A stretch of 64,000 nt of DNA from Nitrosarchaeum sp. (lineage in GTDB: Archaea; Thermoproteota; Nitrososphaeria; Nitrososphaerales; Nitrosopumilaceae), in contig JAIOOR010000013.1 of assembly GCA_021414365.1 (NCBI GenBank), positions 145,929 to 209,928 of the forward strand, written 5' to 3'. Positions 1 to 8,272 of this stretch are shown piece by piece. The notes under the pieces were generated by a model that did no database searches, had not been told where the DNA came from, and saw nothing but the letters and a program-made list of their open reading frames with translations. Within the stretch, counting starts at the first letter, position 1; the number at the start of each line of letters is the position of its first letter. Made by a program: the position numbers and the translations under genes.

Positions 1-136
1 CTGTTCTGTTTATTTAAAAATCAGAATACTGTAAATTCATTTTACCACTAGACTGTCATTTTAATGAATCCTAAATTTTAGCACTAGATTAATGATTGGC
101 ACTATCTTAAATATGATGAATGCTGATTTTTAAAAT

Positions 137-1030
137 ATGAAAACAACAATTGCCACAATCGTAGCAATACTTCTTGTTGGAACAACTGCTTCATTTGCTA
201 ATGCAAATGGAGTTCCAGATTGGGTTAAAAACAATGCAGGATGGTGGGCAGACGGAACCATAACTGAATCTGAATTTATTCAGGGAATACAATTTCTCAT
301 AAAAGATGGTATTATTGTAATTCCACCTACAGCAGTATCTGAGCAACACTCTCAATCTGTTCCAGATTGGGTTAAAAACAATGCAGGATGGTGGGCAGAC
401 GGAACCATAACTGATAGTGAATTTGTTAATGGCATTCAACATTTGATAAAGACCGGTGTCATTTCTGTTCCTACTGAATCCAAATCATCTGAACCTGTAC
501 CAAATACTGCAAACACTTCTGATTCCAAGATTGTATCTTTACAAGCAGACTTGGGAAAATGCGCAGATATTGGTAAAGCATACGAAAGATTGAACTGTGA
601 AAAAACAGCCAAGTCAAAAATCACTGAATATCAGTATGAGCAAAAAGCCACGCAATATGTCGTTGGTCCTACAACATTTTATTTCATAGGTCCTGAATTT
701 GAGGTGAGTCCAAGCGGACAAGCGCTTTTAACAATTAAGATGCTTGCTAAAAACACTGGTTCAAATGAAAATGTCTCTATGATGTGTACTGGTCCATCAA
801 TTTGTAACTATGATGTGTGGAATGGTGAAAAAGCATTCAAGTACTCAGCAACTGACTTTACTAGTGGAAACATTGTTCTAACTCCAAGACAATCAAGAGA
901 ATTTTCAATGCTGTTTGGCCCTCTCATTCCATATGGTGGAACACAATTCATCTATGATCCTACAAAAGACTATGTCTTTAGGATTTCAGAACCATGGGGA
1001 AGTGCCAATATTCCATTGGAACTCCAATGA
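137..1030 (+). CDS. Secreted protein with two PDWVKNNAGWW repeats
   Basis: The 297-residue protein starts with a clear signal peptide (about residues 1-24, ending FANANG), so it is probably exported. Two copies of a ~45-residue module follow (about 26-70 and 75-120), each beginning 'PDWVKNNAGWWADGTIT' and ending in a hydrophobic 'GIQxLIKxGxI' stretch. After a Ser/Thr/Pro linker, the C-terminal ~140 residues look like a beta-sandwich with a Cys pair (MMCTGPSIC). From general knowledge, this module recurs in secreted proteins of ammonia-oxidizing archaea, but its function is not known. A TATA-like 'TTAAATAT' lies about 25-30 bases upstream, which fits a leaderless transcript. Confidence 0.85.
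   Translation: MKTTIATIVAILLVGTTASFANANGVPDWVKNNAGWWADGTITESEFIQGIQFLIKDGIIVIPPTAVSEQHSQSVPDWVKNNAGWWADGTITDSEFVNGIQHLIKTGVISVPTESKSSEPVPNTANTSDSKIVSLQADLGKCADIGKAYERLNCEKTAKSKITEYQYEQKATQYVVGPTTFYFIGPEFEVSPSGQALLTIKMLAKNTGSNENVSMMCTGPSICNYDVWNGEKAFKYSATDFTSGNIVLTPRQSREFSMLFGPLIPYGGTQFIYDPTKDYVFRISEPWGSANIPLELQ
212..414 (+). repeat. 56-bp perfect direct repeat inside the secreted protein gene
   Basis: Bases 212-267 and 359-414 are identical over 56 bases, starting GTTCCAGATTGGG and ending ACCATAACTGA. They encode the start of the two protein modules. The identity includes synonymous positions, while the flanks differ, which points to recent duplication or gene conversion. Confidence 0.9.
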
Positions 1031-1037
1031 TCTTTTT

Positions 1038-1349
1038 TTATCCATAATCAATATACCTGTTATATCTTTTTTCAACATCTTTGTTCAAACCATTTGTGAT
1101 TTTTTCATACTCTTCTTGTTTCCTTATTTTGATGTATTTTACAATTTCTGAAAAGTTTTCATCTGCTTGATATGATTCAAAGATAGGCTCCATCATTTTT
1201 AGATATTCTAAAACTTTATTTCTGTATTCTTCAGGAGTGGGTTTTTTTATTTTATTTAGTCTAAACCAAACCACTGCCCAACTAGAACCTACTATGTGGG
1301 GTAGTAAATCAAAGGCCCTTTCTATCTCAAAGCGTTCATCATTTCTCAT
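1038..1349 (-). CDS. Unknown protein, last gene of the heme operon
   Basis: This 103-residue protein is not recognised. It is charged and probably all-helical, with no signal peptide or membrane helix, and many Lys, Glu and aromatic residues. Its ATG overlaps the hemB stop codon by four bases (ATGA), so it is very likely translated from the precorrin-2 dehydrogenase-hemA-hemB transcript. That position suggests a tetrapyrrole-related role, which is inference only. Confidence 0.75.
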   Translation of the reverse strand: MRNDERFEIERAFDLLPHIVGSSWAVVWFRLNKIKKPTPEEYRNKVLEYLKMMEPIFESYQADENFSEIVKYIKIRKQEEYEKITNGLNKDVEKRYNRYIDYG

Positions 1350-2329
1350 TTCTGAAGAAACTTCGCCGCTGATTTTGCAAAATATGTTACAATCATATCT
1401 GCACCAGCTCGTTTTATGCTGTATAGAATTTCTTCTGTAATGTCTTTTTCATTTACCCACCCTTGTTTGACAGCCCCTTTTACCAATGCATACTCTCCTG
1501 AAACACTATATGCCGCAACTGGCAAATTGAATCTTCGTCTGGTTTCTGCTATCAAATCCAAATATGCCAAAGCTGGTTTTATCATTACAATATCAACTCC
1601 TTCATTAACATCTGTTTCAACTTCCATCATTGCCTCACGTGAATTTGTAAATGGAACTTGGTATGTTTTTCTGTCTCCAAATTTTGGTGCACATTCTGCA
1701 GCATCTCTAAATGGTGAATAAAACGAAGAACGATGTTTTGCAGAATGTGACATTATAGAGACATCTGTAAATCCTTCATTGTCTAACGCCTTTCTTATTG
1801 CTGCAACTTGACCATCCATCATTGCAGAGGGGGAAACCGTGTCGACTCCTGCTTTTGCTTGACTAACTGCAATCTTTGCTAGTGTTTCTAAACTTGAATC
1901 ATTATCAATTTTATCTCCTTTGACAATTCCACAATGACCTGTAGAAGTAAATTGGCACAAACATACGTCTGCCATTATCACTATTTTATCTCCAAAATTT
2001 TTTCTTATTTGAGAAATTGTTTTTTGAACAATTCCATTATCATCATATGCTGAACTGCCACTCTCATCTTTTTTTGTAGGAATTCCAAATAACATGATGG
2101 CAGGAATGCCTAAATCTGAAATCGTTCCTACTTCATCATTGATGTCATCTATTGGCAATCTTTCAATTTCTGACATTGACTCTACTTTGATTCTTGTTTT
2201 TAGATCCTCTTGAACAAACACTGGGCAGATTAAATCTCTGGGAGTTAAAGTGGTTTCTTGAATTAATTCCCGCATCTTTTCAGAAGTTCGTAATCTGCGA
2301 AGACGTCTAATTGGAAATGACATTGTCAA
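1346..2329 (-). CDS. hemB: Delta-aminolevulinic acid dehydratase (porphobilinogen synthase)
   Basis: HemB condenses two 5-aminolevulinate molecules into porphobilinogen, the second committed step of tetrapyrrole synthesis in the cytoplasm. The 327-residue length is normal. The cysteine-rich metal site 'DVCLCQFTSTGHCG' indicates the zinc type. The two Schiff-base lysines are expected in 'MSHSAKHRSSF' and 'VMIKPALAYLD', and both motifs are intact. The gene follows hemA by about 25 bases and overlaps the next unknown gene by four bases. Confidence 0.97.
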   Translation of the reverse strand: MTMSFPIRRLRRLRTSEKMRELIQETTLTPRDLICPVFVQEDLKTRIKVESMSEIERLPIDDINDEVGTISDLGIPAIMLFGIPTKKDESGSSAYDDNGIVQKTISQIRKNFGDKIVIMADVCLCQFTSTGHCGIVKGDKIDNDSSLETLAKIAVSQAKAGVDTVSPSAMMDGQVAAIRKALDNEGFTDVSIMSHSAKHRSSFYSPFRDAAECAPKFGDRKTYQVPFTNSREAMMEVETDVNEGVDIVMIKPALAYLDLIAETRRRFNLPVAAYSVSGEYALVKGAVKQGWVNEKDITEEILYSIKRAGADMIVTYFAKSAAKFLQK

Positions 2330-2354
2330 AATTCATTTGTGGTATGATATAATT

Positions 2355-3626
2355 CTAGTCTAATTCCTTTTGTTTTTTATAGTCAAATAATTTGCTAGCC
2401 ATTTCAATAATGTCAGGCTTGCCTTGCTCTGATGCTTTGCGAATATTATTCATAGGTGTTGATACTATACTTTCTACAACTGCTTTTGTTAATTCTTCTA
2501 TGATTTTGATTTTTTTCTCGTCTTTTTCATTAAGCATTTGAAGTGCCTTTTGCAATTCCTTTTCTCTTAGTGAATCAATGCTTTTGAATACGTCTTTAAC
2601 AAGTGGTTCTGCATCTAATCTTTTCATTGAAGCCTCTAGTACAGATATTTCTTCGTTAATTATATTTTCGACGCTTTTTATCTTGTTTAATCGTGATTTC
2701 ATATTTTTTTCAACCATTTCTGCAATCTGATCCAAATTCATTAGTTTGACCCTTCCAACAGTTGCAACTTTTTCATCAACTGTTCTTGGATTTGATAAAT
2801 CTAAAATCATCATTCCGTTTTTCCTTCCTTTCATCGCTTTAATTATTCTCTCTTGGGTAACTAGAAAGTAAGGTGCAGTTGTAGCAACAAACAAAACATC
2901 ATAATTTTCAAATCCTGATAAAACATCTTCAAATTTTATTGGTCTTCCACCCATAGTTTCACAAAATGCCTGTGATCTTTCAATTGTTCTGCTAGTCACA
3001 ACAAAATCATACCCTCTACGTCCAAGTGATTTTGCAACCAGTGTTGACACTTCCCCTGTACCAATTACCAAAATCTTTTTTAGTTTTAATTCATCAATAT
3101 TTTCTTCTGCTAACTTAACTGCCATTGAACCTACTGAAATTCCACCACGATTAATTCCTGTAGAGTTTCTAATTCTAGTTCCTATTCGTATCGCTTTATC
3201 AAATAAATTATTGAGATGCTGACCTGATGCCTTTGCATTTCTAGCTGATGTTATGGAGTTTTTTATCTGTCCCAAAATTTGTTCTTCTCCTACTACCATT
3301 GAATCTAATCCAGATGTGAGTTTTAGTAAATGATGTAATGCTTCCCCATTTTCTACAAATTCTATATTTTCCTTAAATGCTTCTTCTTCCAAACCCGTCA
3401 GTGAGGCCCATGTTTTTTTAATCTTATTGATGTCATAATTTTCAGCTTTGCCAAATAATTCAATTCTGTTACATGTTTGAATTATCACACATTCATCCAA
3501 GCCTGAATGTTCTTTGAATTGCACATACGCATTTTCCAAATCCCTAATGGTAAATCTCTCAAGAATATGAATTGGTGAATTACGAAAAGTAACACGTGCA
3601 TTTATTATATTTTGGTTCATTTCCAA
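2355..3626 (-). CDS. hemA: Glutamyl-tRNA reductase
   Basis: HemA reduces glutamyl-tRNA(Glu) to glutamate-1-semialdehyde with NADPH, the entry to the C5 route of tetrapyrrole synthesis. The 423-residue protein has the catalytic-domain motif 'TCNRIELFG' with nucleophile Cys52, the 'GLDSMVVGEEQILGQ' block, an NADPH Rossmann motif (VIGTGEVSTLVAKSL) and a helical C-terminal dimerisation domain. Its start overlaps the end of the upstream precorrin-2 dehydrogenase gene by 10 bases. hemL, hemC and hemD are not in the window. Confidence 0.97.
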   Translation of the reverse strand: MEMNQNIINARVTFRNSPIHILERFTIRDLENAYVQFKEHSGLDECVIIQTCNRIELFGKAENYDINKIKKTWASLTGLEEEAFKENIEFVENGEALHHLLKLTSGLDSMVVGEEQILGQIKNSITSARNAKASGQHLNNLFDKAIRIGTRIRNSTGINRGGISVGSMAVKLAEENIDELKLKKILVIGTGEVSTLVAKSLGRRGYDFVVTSRTIERSQAFCETMGGRPIKFEDVLSGFENYDVLFVATTAPYFLVTQERIIKAMKGRKNGMMILDLSNPRTVDEKVATVGRVKLMNLDQIAEMVEKNMKSRLNKIKSVENIINEEISVLEASMKRLDAEPLVKDVFKSIDSLREKELQKALQMLNEKDEKKIKIIEELTKAVVESIVSTPMNNIRKASEQGKPDIIEMASKLFDYKKQKELD

Positions 3627-4270
3627 TTACTCAATACTGTTATTGCTTGCTTTTCAGCTTTTTTCAACTGTCCATCTTTTATTAACTGTTTAATCTCTTT
3701 ATCGCTCATTATGCTTTGCAAATACCTTTTTCTCTTATTTTGAGTCGAGATCGAGTTTTTGGCAAGATCTCTTAGTATATTTTGAATTTTTATCTGATTA
3801 ATCTCCTCTTTGGTGATTATTCTTCTAAATATTTTTTCTGATTCAATTCTCAGTTTTTTTGACATCGCAGGACTCTTCCCCCCAGTAAATATTGCAATCT
3901 GAATAATATTTTCAAAGTCTATGATCGCAGGGTTGGCAAAATCACTTGATTCTGGATTATCTGAACTATATGTCATAATTTTCCTTTTTTTGGATTCATT
4001 GATTATTTTCTGATTTAATTCTTTATTGTCAGTTGTTGTAATTACCATGTATGGTTTGTACGCTAAAAGAGATGCGGTGTTTTGGATTTTTTGTTTTTTA
4101 AATTTTATTTTTTTATTTTTCACCAGTGTTTTTATTTGATTATTTATGACATTGCTAATTACTATGATTTGACAATTTTCTCTTAATAATGAATTAATTC
4201 TCTTTAGAGCTTCATTTCCACCACCAATGACAATAACTAATCTACCTTTCAGATTTAGGTGGATTATCAT
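3617..4270 (-). CDS. Precorrin-2 dehydrogenase / sirohydrochlorin ferrochelatase-like (Met8/CysG-N type)
   Basis: The 217-residue protein begins with a Rossmann motif 'VIVIGGGNEALKRI' and carries the block 'DFANPAIIDFENIIQIAIFTGGKSPAMSKKLR', reduced here to family features: a substrate-pocket Asn-Pro and 'TGGKSPAMS'. This is the CysG N-terminal/Met8 family, which oxidises precorrin-2 to sirohydrochlorin and in some members inserts iron. It is first in the operon with hemA and hemB and is divergent from the siroheme decarboxylase gene. Together they imply siroheme as an intermediate. The sequence does not show whether it also chelates iron. Confidence 0.9.
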   Translation of the reverse strand: MIIHLNLKGRLVIVIGGGNEALKRINSLLRENCQIIVISNVINNQIKTLVKNKKIKFKKQKIQNTASLLAYKPYMVITTTDNKELNQKIINESKKRKIMTYSSDNPESSDFANPAIIDFENIIQIAIFTGGKSPAMSKKLRIESEKIFRRIITKEEINQIKIQNILRDLAKNSISTQNKRKRYLQSIMSDKEIKQLIKDGQLKKAEKQAITVLSNWK

Positions 4271-4378
4271 CGATCAAAGGGACTAAAGTTTCTATTTATA
4301 GATTCAAAATGTGTGCGTAATGCCACCCAGCTACATTTTTAATTGAATAATGTAGTTAGTGAGATATTGACTCAATCC

Positions 4379-5395
4379 ATGGACAATCTGGATAAAGAGA
4401 TTCTAAACGAAATTCAATGGACTTTTCCTCTTACTCCAAAACCTTTTGATGATATTGCAAAAAAATTTCAAACCACACCTAAAATTATTAAAGAACGACT
4501 AATCAATCTCAAAAAAATTGGAGTGCTTCGACAACTAAGTGCAATATTTGACACTAGACGTCTTGGTTACAAAAGTTCACTGGTCGCAATGGAGATTGAA
4601 CCAAACCAATTGGAATTTGTTGCAAATCAAATTAATCGCCATCCAGGAGTTAGTCATAATTATGAACGAGATCATCAGTTTAATCTCTGGTTTACTCTGG
4701 CAGTACCGCCAGGTTCTGATTTGAAGACTGAAGTGGACAAGTTTTCTGTATTAAAAGGAATCAAAAAAGTCAGGATGTTGCCTACTATTCAATTATTTAA
4801 GATTGGAGTAAAGTTGGATATGGTTGATGAAAAAAAACACGATATTGCTCCAACTGAAGAAAAAAAAGAAATTAAAAACATAAAATTTGTTCCGACGGAA
4901 CAAGACAAAGAGTTTATTCGTGAAATGCAAAAAGATATGGAAATAACTGATAGACCATTTCTAAACTCTGCAAAAAAATTAGGACTAACTGAATCTGAAT
5001 TATTTGAGAAGATGAAATACTATGAAAACATTGGAGTGATGAGACGATTTGCTGCAATTCTAAGACACAGAGAGGTTGGTTTTACAGCAAATGGGATGAT
5101 TGTTTGGAATGTTCCTGATGATAAAATTTCTGAAGTAGGTTCAAAACTAGGTGCCTTCCCGCAAGTAAGTCATTGTTATCAAAGACCAATTTATCCTGAT
5201 TGGCCATACAGTGTATTTTCTATGATTCATTGTAAATCTGAAGAAGAAGCAGGAGAAATGGCAAAAACAATCCAAAACCAAATTCATGTAGATGATTATA
5301 AAATACTGTTTAGTACACGTGAATTCAAAAAGACACGAGTAGAATATTTTGTTGAAAATAATTTTAGTATAGAAGAAACAATCCCACTTTCTTAA
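4379..5395 (+). CDS. Two-domain siroheme decarboxylase (fused AhbA-AhbB, Lrp/AsnC fold)
   Basis: The protein holds two tandem units, each an N-terminal helix-turn-helix plus an AsnC-type beta domain. The first has 'HPGVSHNYERDHQFNLWFTL' and the second 'QVSHCYQRPIYPDWPYSVF'. These are hallmarks of the AhbA/AhbB/NirDL siroheme decarboxylases rather than ordinary Lrp regulators. AhbA and AhbB together remove two acetate carboxyls from siroheme to give didecarboxysiroheme. A neighbouring Met8-type gene supports this role. I chose the ATG at 4379 because family members start 'MDxLDxxLL'; the track uses an upstream TTG at 4343. The stop overlaps the convergent next gene by four bases. Confidence 0.88.
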   Translation: MDNLDKEILNEIQWTFPLTPKPFDDIAKKFQTTPKIIKERLINLKKIGVLRQLSAIFDTRRLGYKSSLVAMEIEPNQLEFVANQINRHPGVSHNYERDHQFNLWFTLAVPPGSDLKTEVDKFSVLKGIKKVRMLPTIQLFKIGVKLDMVDEKKHDIAPTEEKKEIKNIKFVPTEQDKEFIREMQKDMEITDRPFLNSAKKLGLTESELFEKMKYYENIGVMRRFAAILRHREVGFTANGMIVWNVPDDKISEVGSKLGAFPQVSHCYQRPIYPDWPYSVFSMIHCKSEEEAGEMAKTIQNQIHVDDYKILFSTREFKKTRVEYFVENNFSIEETIPLS

Positions 5396-5730
5396 AATTC
5401 ATTTTCGTCATGTCCTACAACATGAATCGTGCAAAAATACTGATCATTCATGTTACAATAATACGCTGAATTATCGCCACAAATTCTACATGCTGGTTTT
5501 TCATCGTGCTCGGATAGCTTTGTATGGTAAACCTTGCTTCTACTTGACACGTTTGAATCTTTATAAATTCTAGATATGTTGGAAAAATATTCCAAATCTT
5601 CTGGATTTAGCTCTTTTTGGTTTTTTAATTTCTTAATTATTGCATTCCATTTTTTATATTCTCCAATTTTTGCTAGCTTCATTCTTTCAATAATCTCTAA
5701 TGTCTTGTTGACATCAATTGATTTGTCCAT
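5392..5730 (-). CDS. Small protein with C-terminal zinc-binding motif
   Basis: The 112-residue protein has a helical, charged N-terminal part (1-70). Its C-terminal end, 'CRICGDNSAYYCNMNDQYFC' followed by 'IHVVGH', has Cys/His spacing like a B-box or HIT-type zinc finger. The family is not recognised. It lies seven bases downstream of the aldo/keto reductase gene on the same strand and may be cotranscribed with it. Confidence 0.7.
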   Translation of the reverse strand: MDKSIDVNKTLEIIERMKLAKIGEYKKWNAIIKKLKNQKELNPEDLEYFSNISRIYKDSNVSSRSKVYHTKLSEHDEKPACRICGDNSAYYCNMNDQYFCTIHVVGHDENEF

Positions 5731-5737
5731 TTGATGA

Positions 5738-6733
5738 CTAGTTTGCTTGTGTTGCTTTTAGTTCGTATGATGGCCATGTGTTGTATAGATCATCTATTTC
5801 TTTCATGTCTGAAGAATTTAGATATCTTCCATCTGATATTGCTGCAAAGGTTTCAATCTCTTCCACACTTACAACTGTAGGAAGTACAGACGCAATTGCT
5901 TTTTTTGATAAGATAAATTTTATTGCAAATTCTGTAATGTTTAACCCATTGCGCTCAGCAATTGGTCTGAATTGTTCTACTTTTTTTAGTGCTTCTTGCC
6001 TCCATTCCATTTTTCTGTCTTTTCTGTGATCATTGCTTGGAATTACTGTTTCTGCTTTTACTTTACCCGTTAAAATTCCTGAAGCATCTGGAACTCTAAC
6101 TAAAATTCCGACATTTTGTTTTTCTGCCTTTGCAATTAACTCATTACCTGGTGTTTGCTCTAAAATATTGTATACTGTTTGCACTGCAGACACACTTTTT
6201 CTTTCCATTGCTTCTAGGCCTTCTTGTGTCCATCCTATGGCAGGACCCAATGCAACTTGTGCTGATTTTATTCTTCCTTCTTGAATCAATTTATCAAAAG
6301 TCTCAAAAGTAGAATCATCTCTTATGTGATTTAACTTTGGATTGTGCAATCCATACGAATCAACATAATCGGTTTGTAATCTTTCCAGTGAAGCATTTAG
6401 TGCTTTTTGTGTAAATTCCGGATCAAATCTTTGAGGTAATTCTGCATGGCCTATTTGTTCAACACCTGCAAAGTCATAACCGTATTTTGTTGAAATTATT
6501 ACTTCGTCTCTCATTCCTTTGAATACTTGACCTATGAGTTTCTCGCTAATTCCTTTACCATACATATCTGCAGTTTCAAAAAAGTTAATTCCTAGATCAT
6601 ATGCTTTTTTGAGCATACGTTTTGCTTCGTCTTCTTCAATTTTTTTACCCCACCAATCAAGACCTATTGTCCATGCGCCAAATCCTATTTCAGAAACTCT
6701 GATTCCGCTTTTTCCTAATGTCTTGTATTTCAT
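5738..6733 (-). CDS. Aldo/keto reductase
   Basis: This 331-residue NAD(P)H-dependent oxidoreductase has a TIM-barrel fold. The catalytic tetrad can be placed: Asp and Tyr in 'ETADMYGKG', Lys in 'ISTKYGYD' and His in 'SYGLHNP'. The N-terminal 'LGKSGIRVSEIGFGAWTIG' is typical of the YajO/AKR11-13 branch. The substrate cannot be deduced. Its ATG overlaps the stop of the DUF1802 gene by four bases, so the two are probably one transcript with the chlorite-dismutase-family gene upstream. Confidence 0.93.
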   Translation of the reverse strand: MKYKTLGKSGIRVSEIGFGAWTIGLDWWGKKIEEDEAKRMLKKAYDLGINFFETADMYGKGISEKLIGQVFKGMRDEVIISTKYGYDFAGVEQIGHAELPQRFDPEFTQKALNASLERLQTDYVDSYGLHNPKLNHIRDDSTFETFDKLIQEGRIKSAQVALGPAIGWTQEGLEAMERKSVSAVQTVYNILEQTPGNELIAKAEKQNVGILVRVPDASGILTGKVKAETVIPSNDHRKDRKMEWRQEALKKVEQFRPIAERNGLNITEFAIKFILSKKAIASVLPTVVSVEEIETFAAISDGRYLNSSDMKEIDDLYNTWPSYELKATQAN

Positions 6734-7275
6734 TCTATTGTCTCCATGAATTTGTCTAGTTTCGGTTTTATTTCTATATCGCTCAAAACTGCTTTTCCGA
6801 CAGGAATTTCTTCATTTATGTTTATCCAAGATTTGCAGCCCTGATACTCGAATTTTAGAGGTATGTTTAACTCTGGAATTTTATATATTTTGAGAAATAT
6901 TGCTTTCATTGGATTCTCTGACTTCCAATTTCTTCTTTCATCGATGTATGAATCACTCCAAATGTGAAATACTGATAATTTTTTGATTGTTTCTTCTGAT
7001 GAAACATCTGCCTCTGATAACACTTCTGCATATGATGTAATTTTATTAAATCCGTTTTTAGGTGGATTTGCTTTTACTTGTTCACAATATTTGTGGAATT
7101 GTGGTTTTATGTGATTGCTTTCTTGATGTTCTTGTGTTGGAAATAGTAAAAATTTTTTTGATTCAATTTTGAATCCTGACGCCACATCCAGTATGCCGCC
7201 TTTTCTCAAAATAACTGTCTGATCACCGTTTTCTAGGGCTTGAACAACTGTAGCCCATTCTTTTAGCGATTTCAC
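6730..7275 (-). CDS. DUF1802 family protein
   Basis: The N-terminal 'KSLKEWATVVQALENGDQ' with 'LRKGGI' matches DUF1802, a family of unknown function. The track start at 7320 would overlap the upstream gene by 46 bases. I prefer the GTG at 7275, where the upstream stop and this start share one base (TAGTG), giving 181 residues that begin just before the domain. Acidic and aromatic residues are spread through the C-terminal half, and no membrane segment is seen. Confidence 0.82.
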   Translation of the reverse strand: MKSLKEWATVVQALENGDQTVILRKGGILDVASGFKIESKKFLLFPTQEHQESNHIKPQFHKYCEQVKANPPKNGFNKITSYAEVLSEADVSSEETIKKLSVFHIWSDSYIDERRNWKSENPMKAIFLKIYKIPELNIPLKFEYQGCKSWININEEIPVGKAVLSDIEIKPKLDKFMETIE

Positions 7276-7952
7276 TAACCTAAACTTCCTATCAAAGGAA
7301 CAATGTCTTTTTTGACACACACAATCATTGGTATATCGTTTTTGACATATCTTGAAACTTTTGTTTCTCTCAAATCCATGATCAAATCTTGAAAATCTCT
7401 AATCTCATCCACCTCAAATGCTAACATGAAATCTTCATCATGAATTCCAAAAGAGTATGTCGTGTTTAGAATTATTTGCGGATATTTTTTACTAACTTCA
7501 ATATGTTCATCCATTATCGCTTGTTTTTCTTCTTTAGGTAGTAGATACCATTCTCTAGTTTTTGTAAATGGATATACAATTACATGTTTTCTTGTTTCGT
7601 TTTCTACGATAAATCCTAATGGTTTTCCTTTTTCCACATAAATTGATGGTCTTGTACATGAAAGATATGTTTTTGATGGAATTATGTATTTGCCAAAAAC
7701 AGTTGTGTATAGTTTTGCTATTGCATTTTGAATTTCATCAACTGTTTTTGCTTTAAACCAAATTAAAAAATCTGCATCATCTCTTAATCCTAAAGTTGAA
7801 TATGTTCTGAATTTTATTCCTGAATTTTTAAGTACTATTTCTACCTCTTTGGCTGATTCCTCTTTTGCTAAATCTGCCATCCATCTCCATTTAGGATCAA
7901 CTTTGAAGAATGAAAAATTGAAAAAATATTGTTCGCTATTACATTCTTCCAT
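7275..7952 (-). CDS. Chlorite dismutase family protein, probable coproheme decarboxylase (ChdC/HemQ-like)
   Basis: The 225-residue protein has the two ferredoxin-like halves of the chlorite dismutase superfamily. Aligned by eye with HemQ, the decarboxylation Tyr and Lys fall at Tyr127 and Lys131 in 'VYPFTKTREWYLL', and the proximal heme His at His150 in 'IMDEHIEVSKKYP'. All three residues needed in coproheme decarboxylases are present. The motif 'YSFGIHDEDF' replaces the 'YHSTGLDD'-type sequence of true chlorite dismutases. Near a siroheme decarboxylase gene, the simplest role is the last heme step, instead of or beside AhbD. Confidence 0.85.
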   Translation of the reverse strand: MEECNSEQYFFNFSFFKVDPKWRWMADLAKEESAKEVEIVLKNSGIKFRTYSTLGLRDDADFLIWFKAKTVDEIQNAIAKLYTTVFGKYIIPSKTYLSCTRPSIYVEKGKPLGFIVENETRKHVIVYPFTKTREWYLLPKEEKQAIMDEHIEVSKKYPQIILNTTYSFGIHDEDFMLAFEVDEIRDFQDLIMDLRETKVSRYVKNDIPMIVCVKKDIVPLIGSLG

Positions 7953-7996
7953 AGATTCTCTTTTTTTGAACCCTATTTAAACAAAAACTAGATTAT

Positions 7997-8209
7997 CTAA
8001 TGTTGGATTTGTATTATTTTTTGTCTGTATTTGTGCCCTGATTTTATTTGAACCCTTGATGATGGTATTTTGAAATGTTTTGCTAATTTTTTTACTATTT
8101 CTTTATTTGCATCCCCCCTAACTGGCTTTGATTTTATTCCTACTGTGATTTGATTATCTTTGATGATTAGAATTTCTTTGTTAAACTCTACTGCTACTTG
8201 GTATAACAC
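7997..8209 (-). CDS. DUF167 / UPF0235 (YggU-like) protein
   Basis: The 70-residue protein shows the DUF167 core: 'VGIKSKPVRGDANKEIVKKLAKHF', abbreviated here to its signature 'KPVRGDANKE', and then 'SSRVQIKSGHKYRQK'. These are small alpha/beta proteins of unknown function, found in bacteria, archaea and eukaryotes. The gene lies alone between the chlorite-dismutase-family gene and sufC on the same strand. Confidence 0.85.
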   Translation of the reverse strand: MLYQVAVEFNKEILIIKDNQITVGIKSKPVRGDANKEIVKKLAKHFKIPSSRVQIKSGHKYRQKIIQIQH

Positions 8210-8272
8210 ATAAACTCTACAAAATTATTACTGCATAAACTTGTTTATTCTAAAATTATTGTTAAAAATTGA

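Noticed and set aside
191-442. Minus-strand ORF of 83 codons in the first gene
   Set aside because: It is antisense to the 56-bp repeat and only mirrors the duplicated module.
7275-7320. 46-base overlap between the DUF1802 and chlorite-dismutase-family genes
   Set aside because: It results from the longest-ORF start; the GTG at 7275 gives a normal one-base overlap and starts at the domain.
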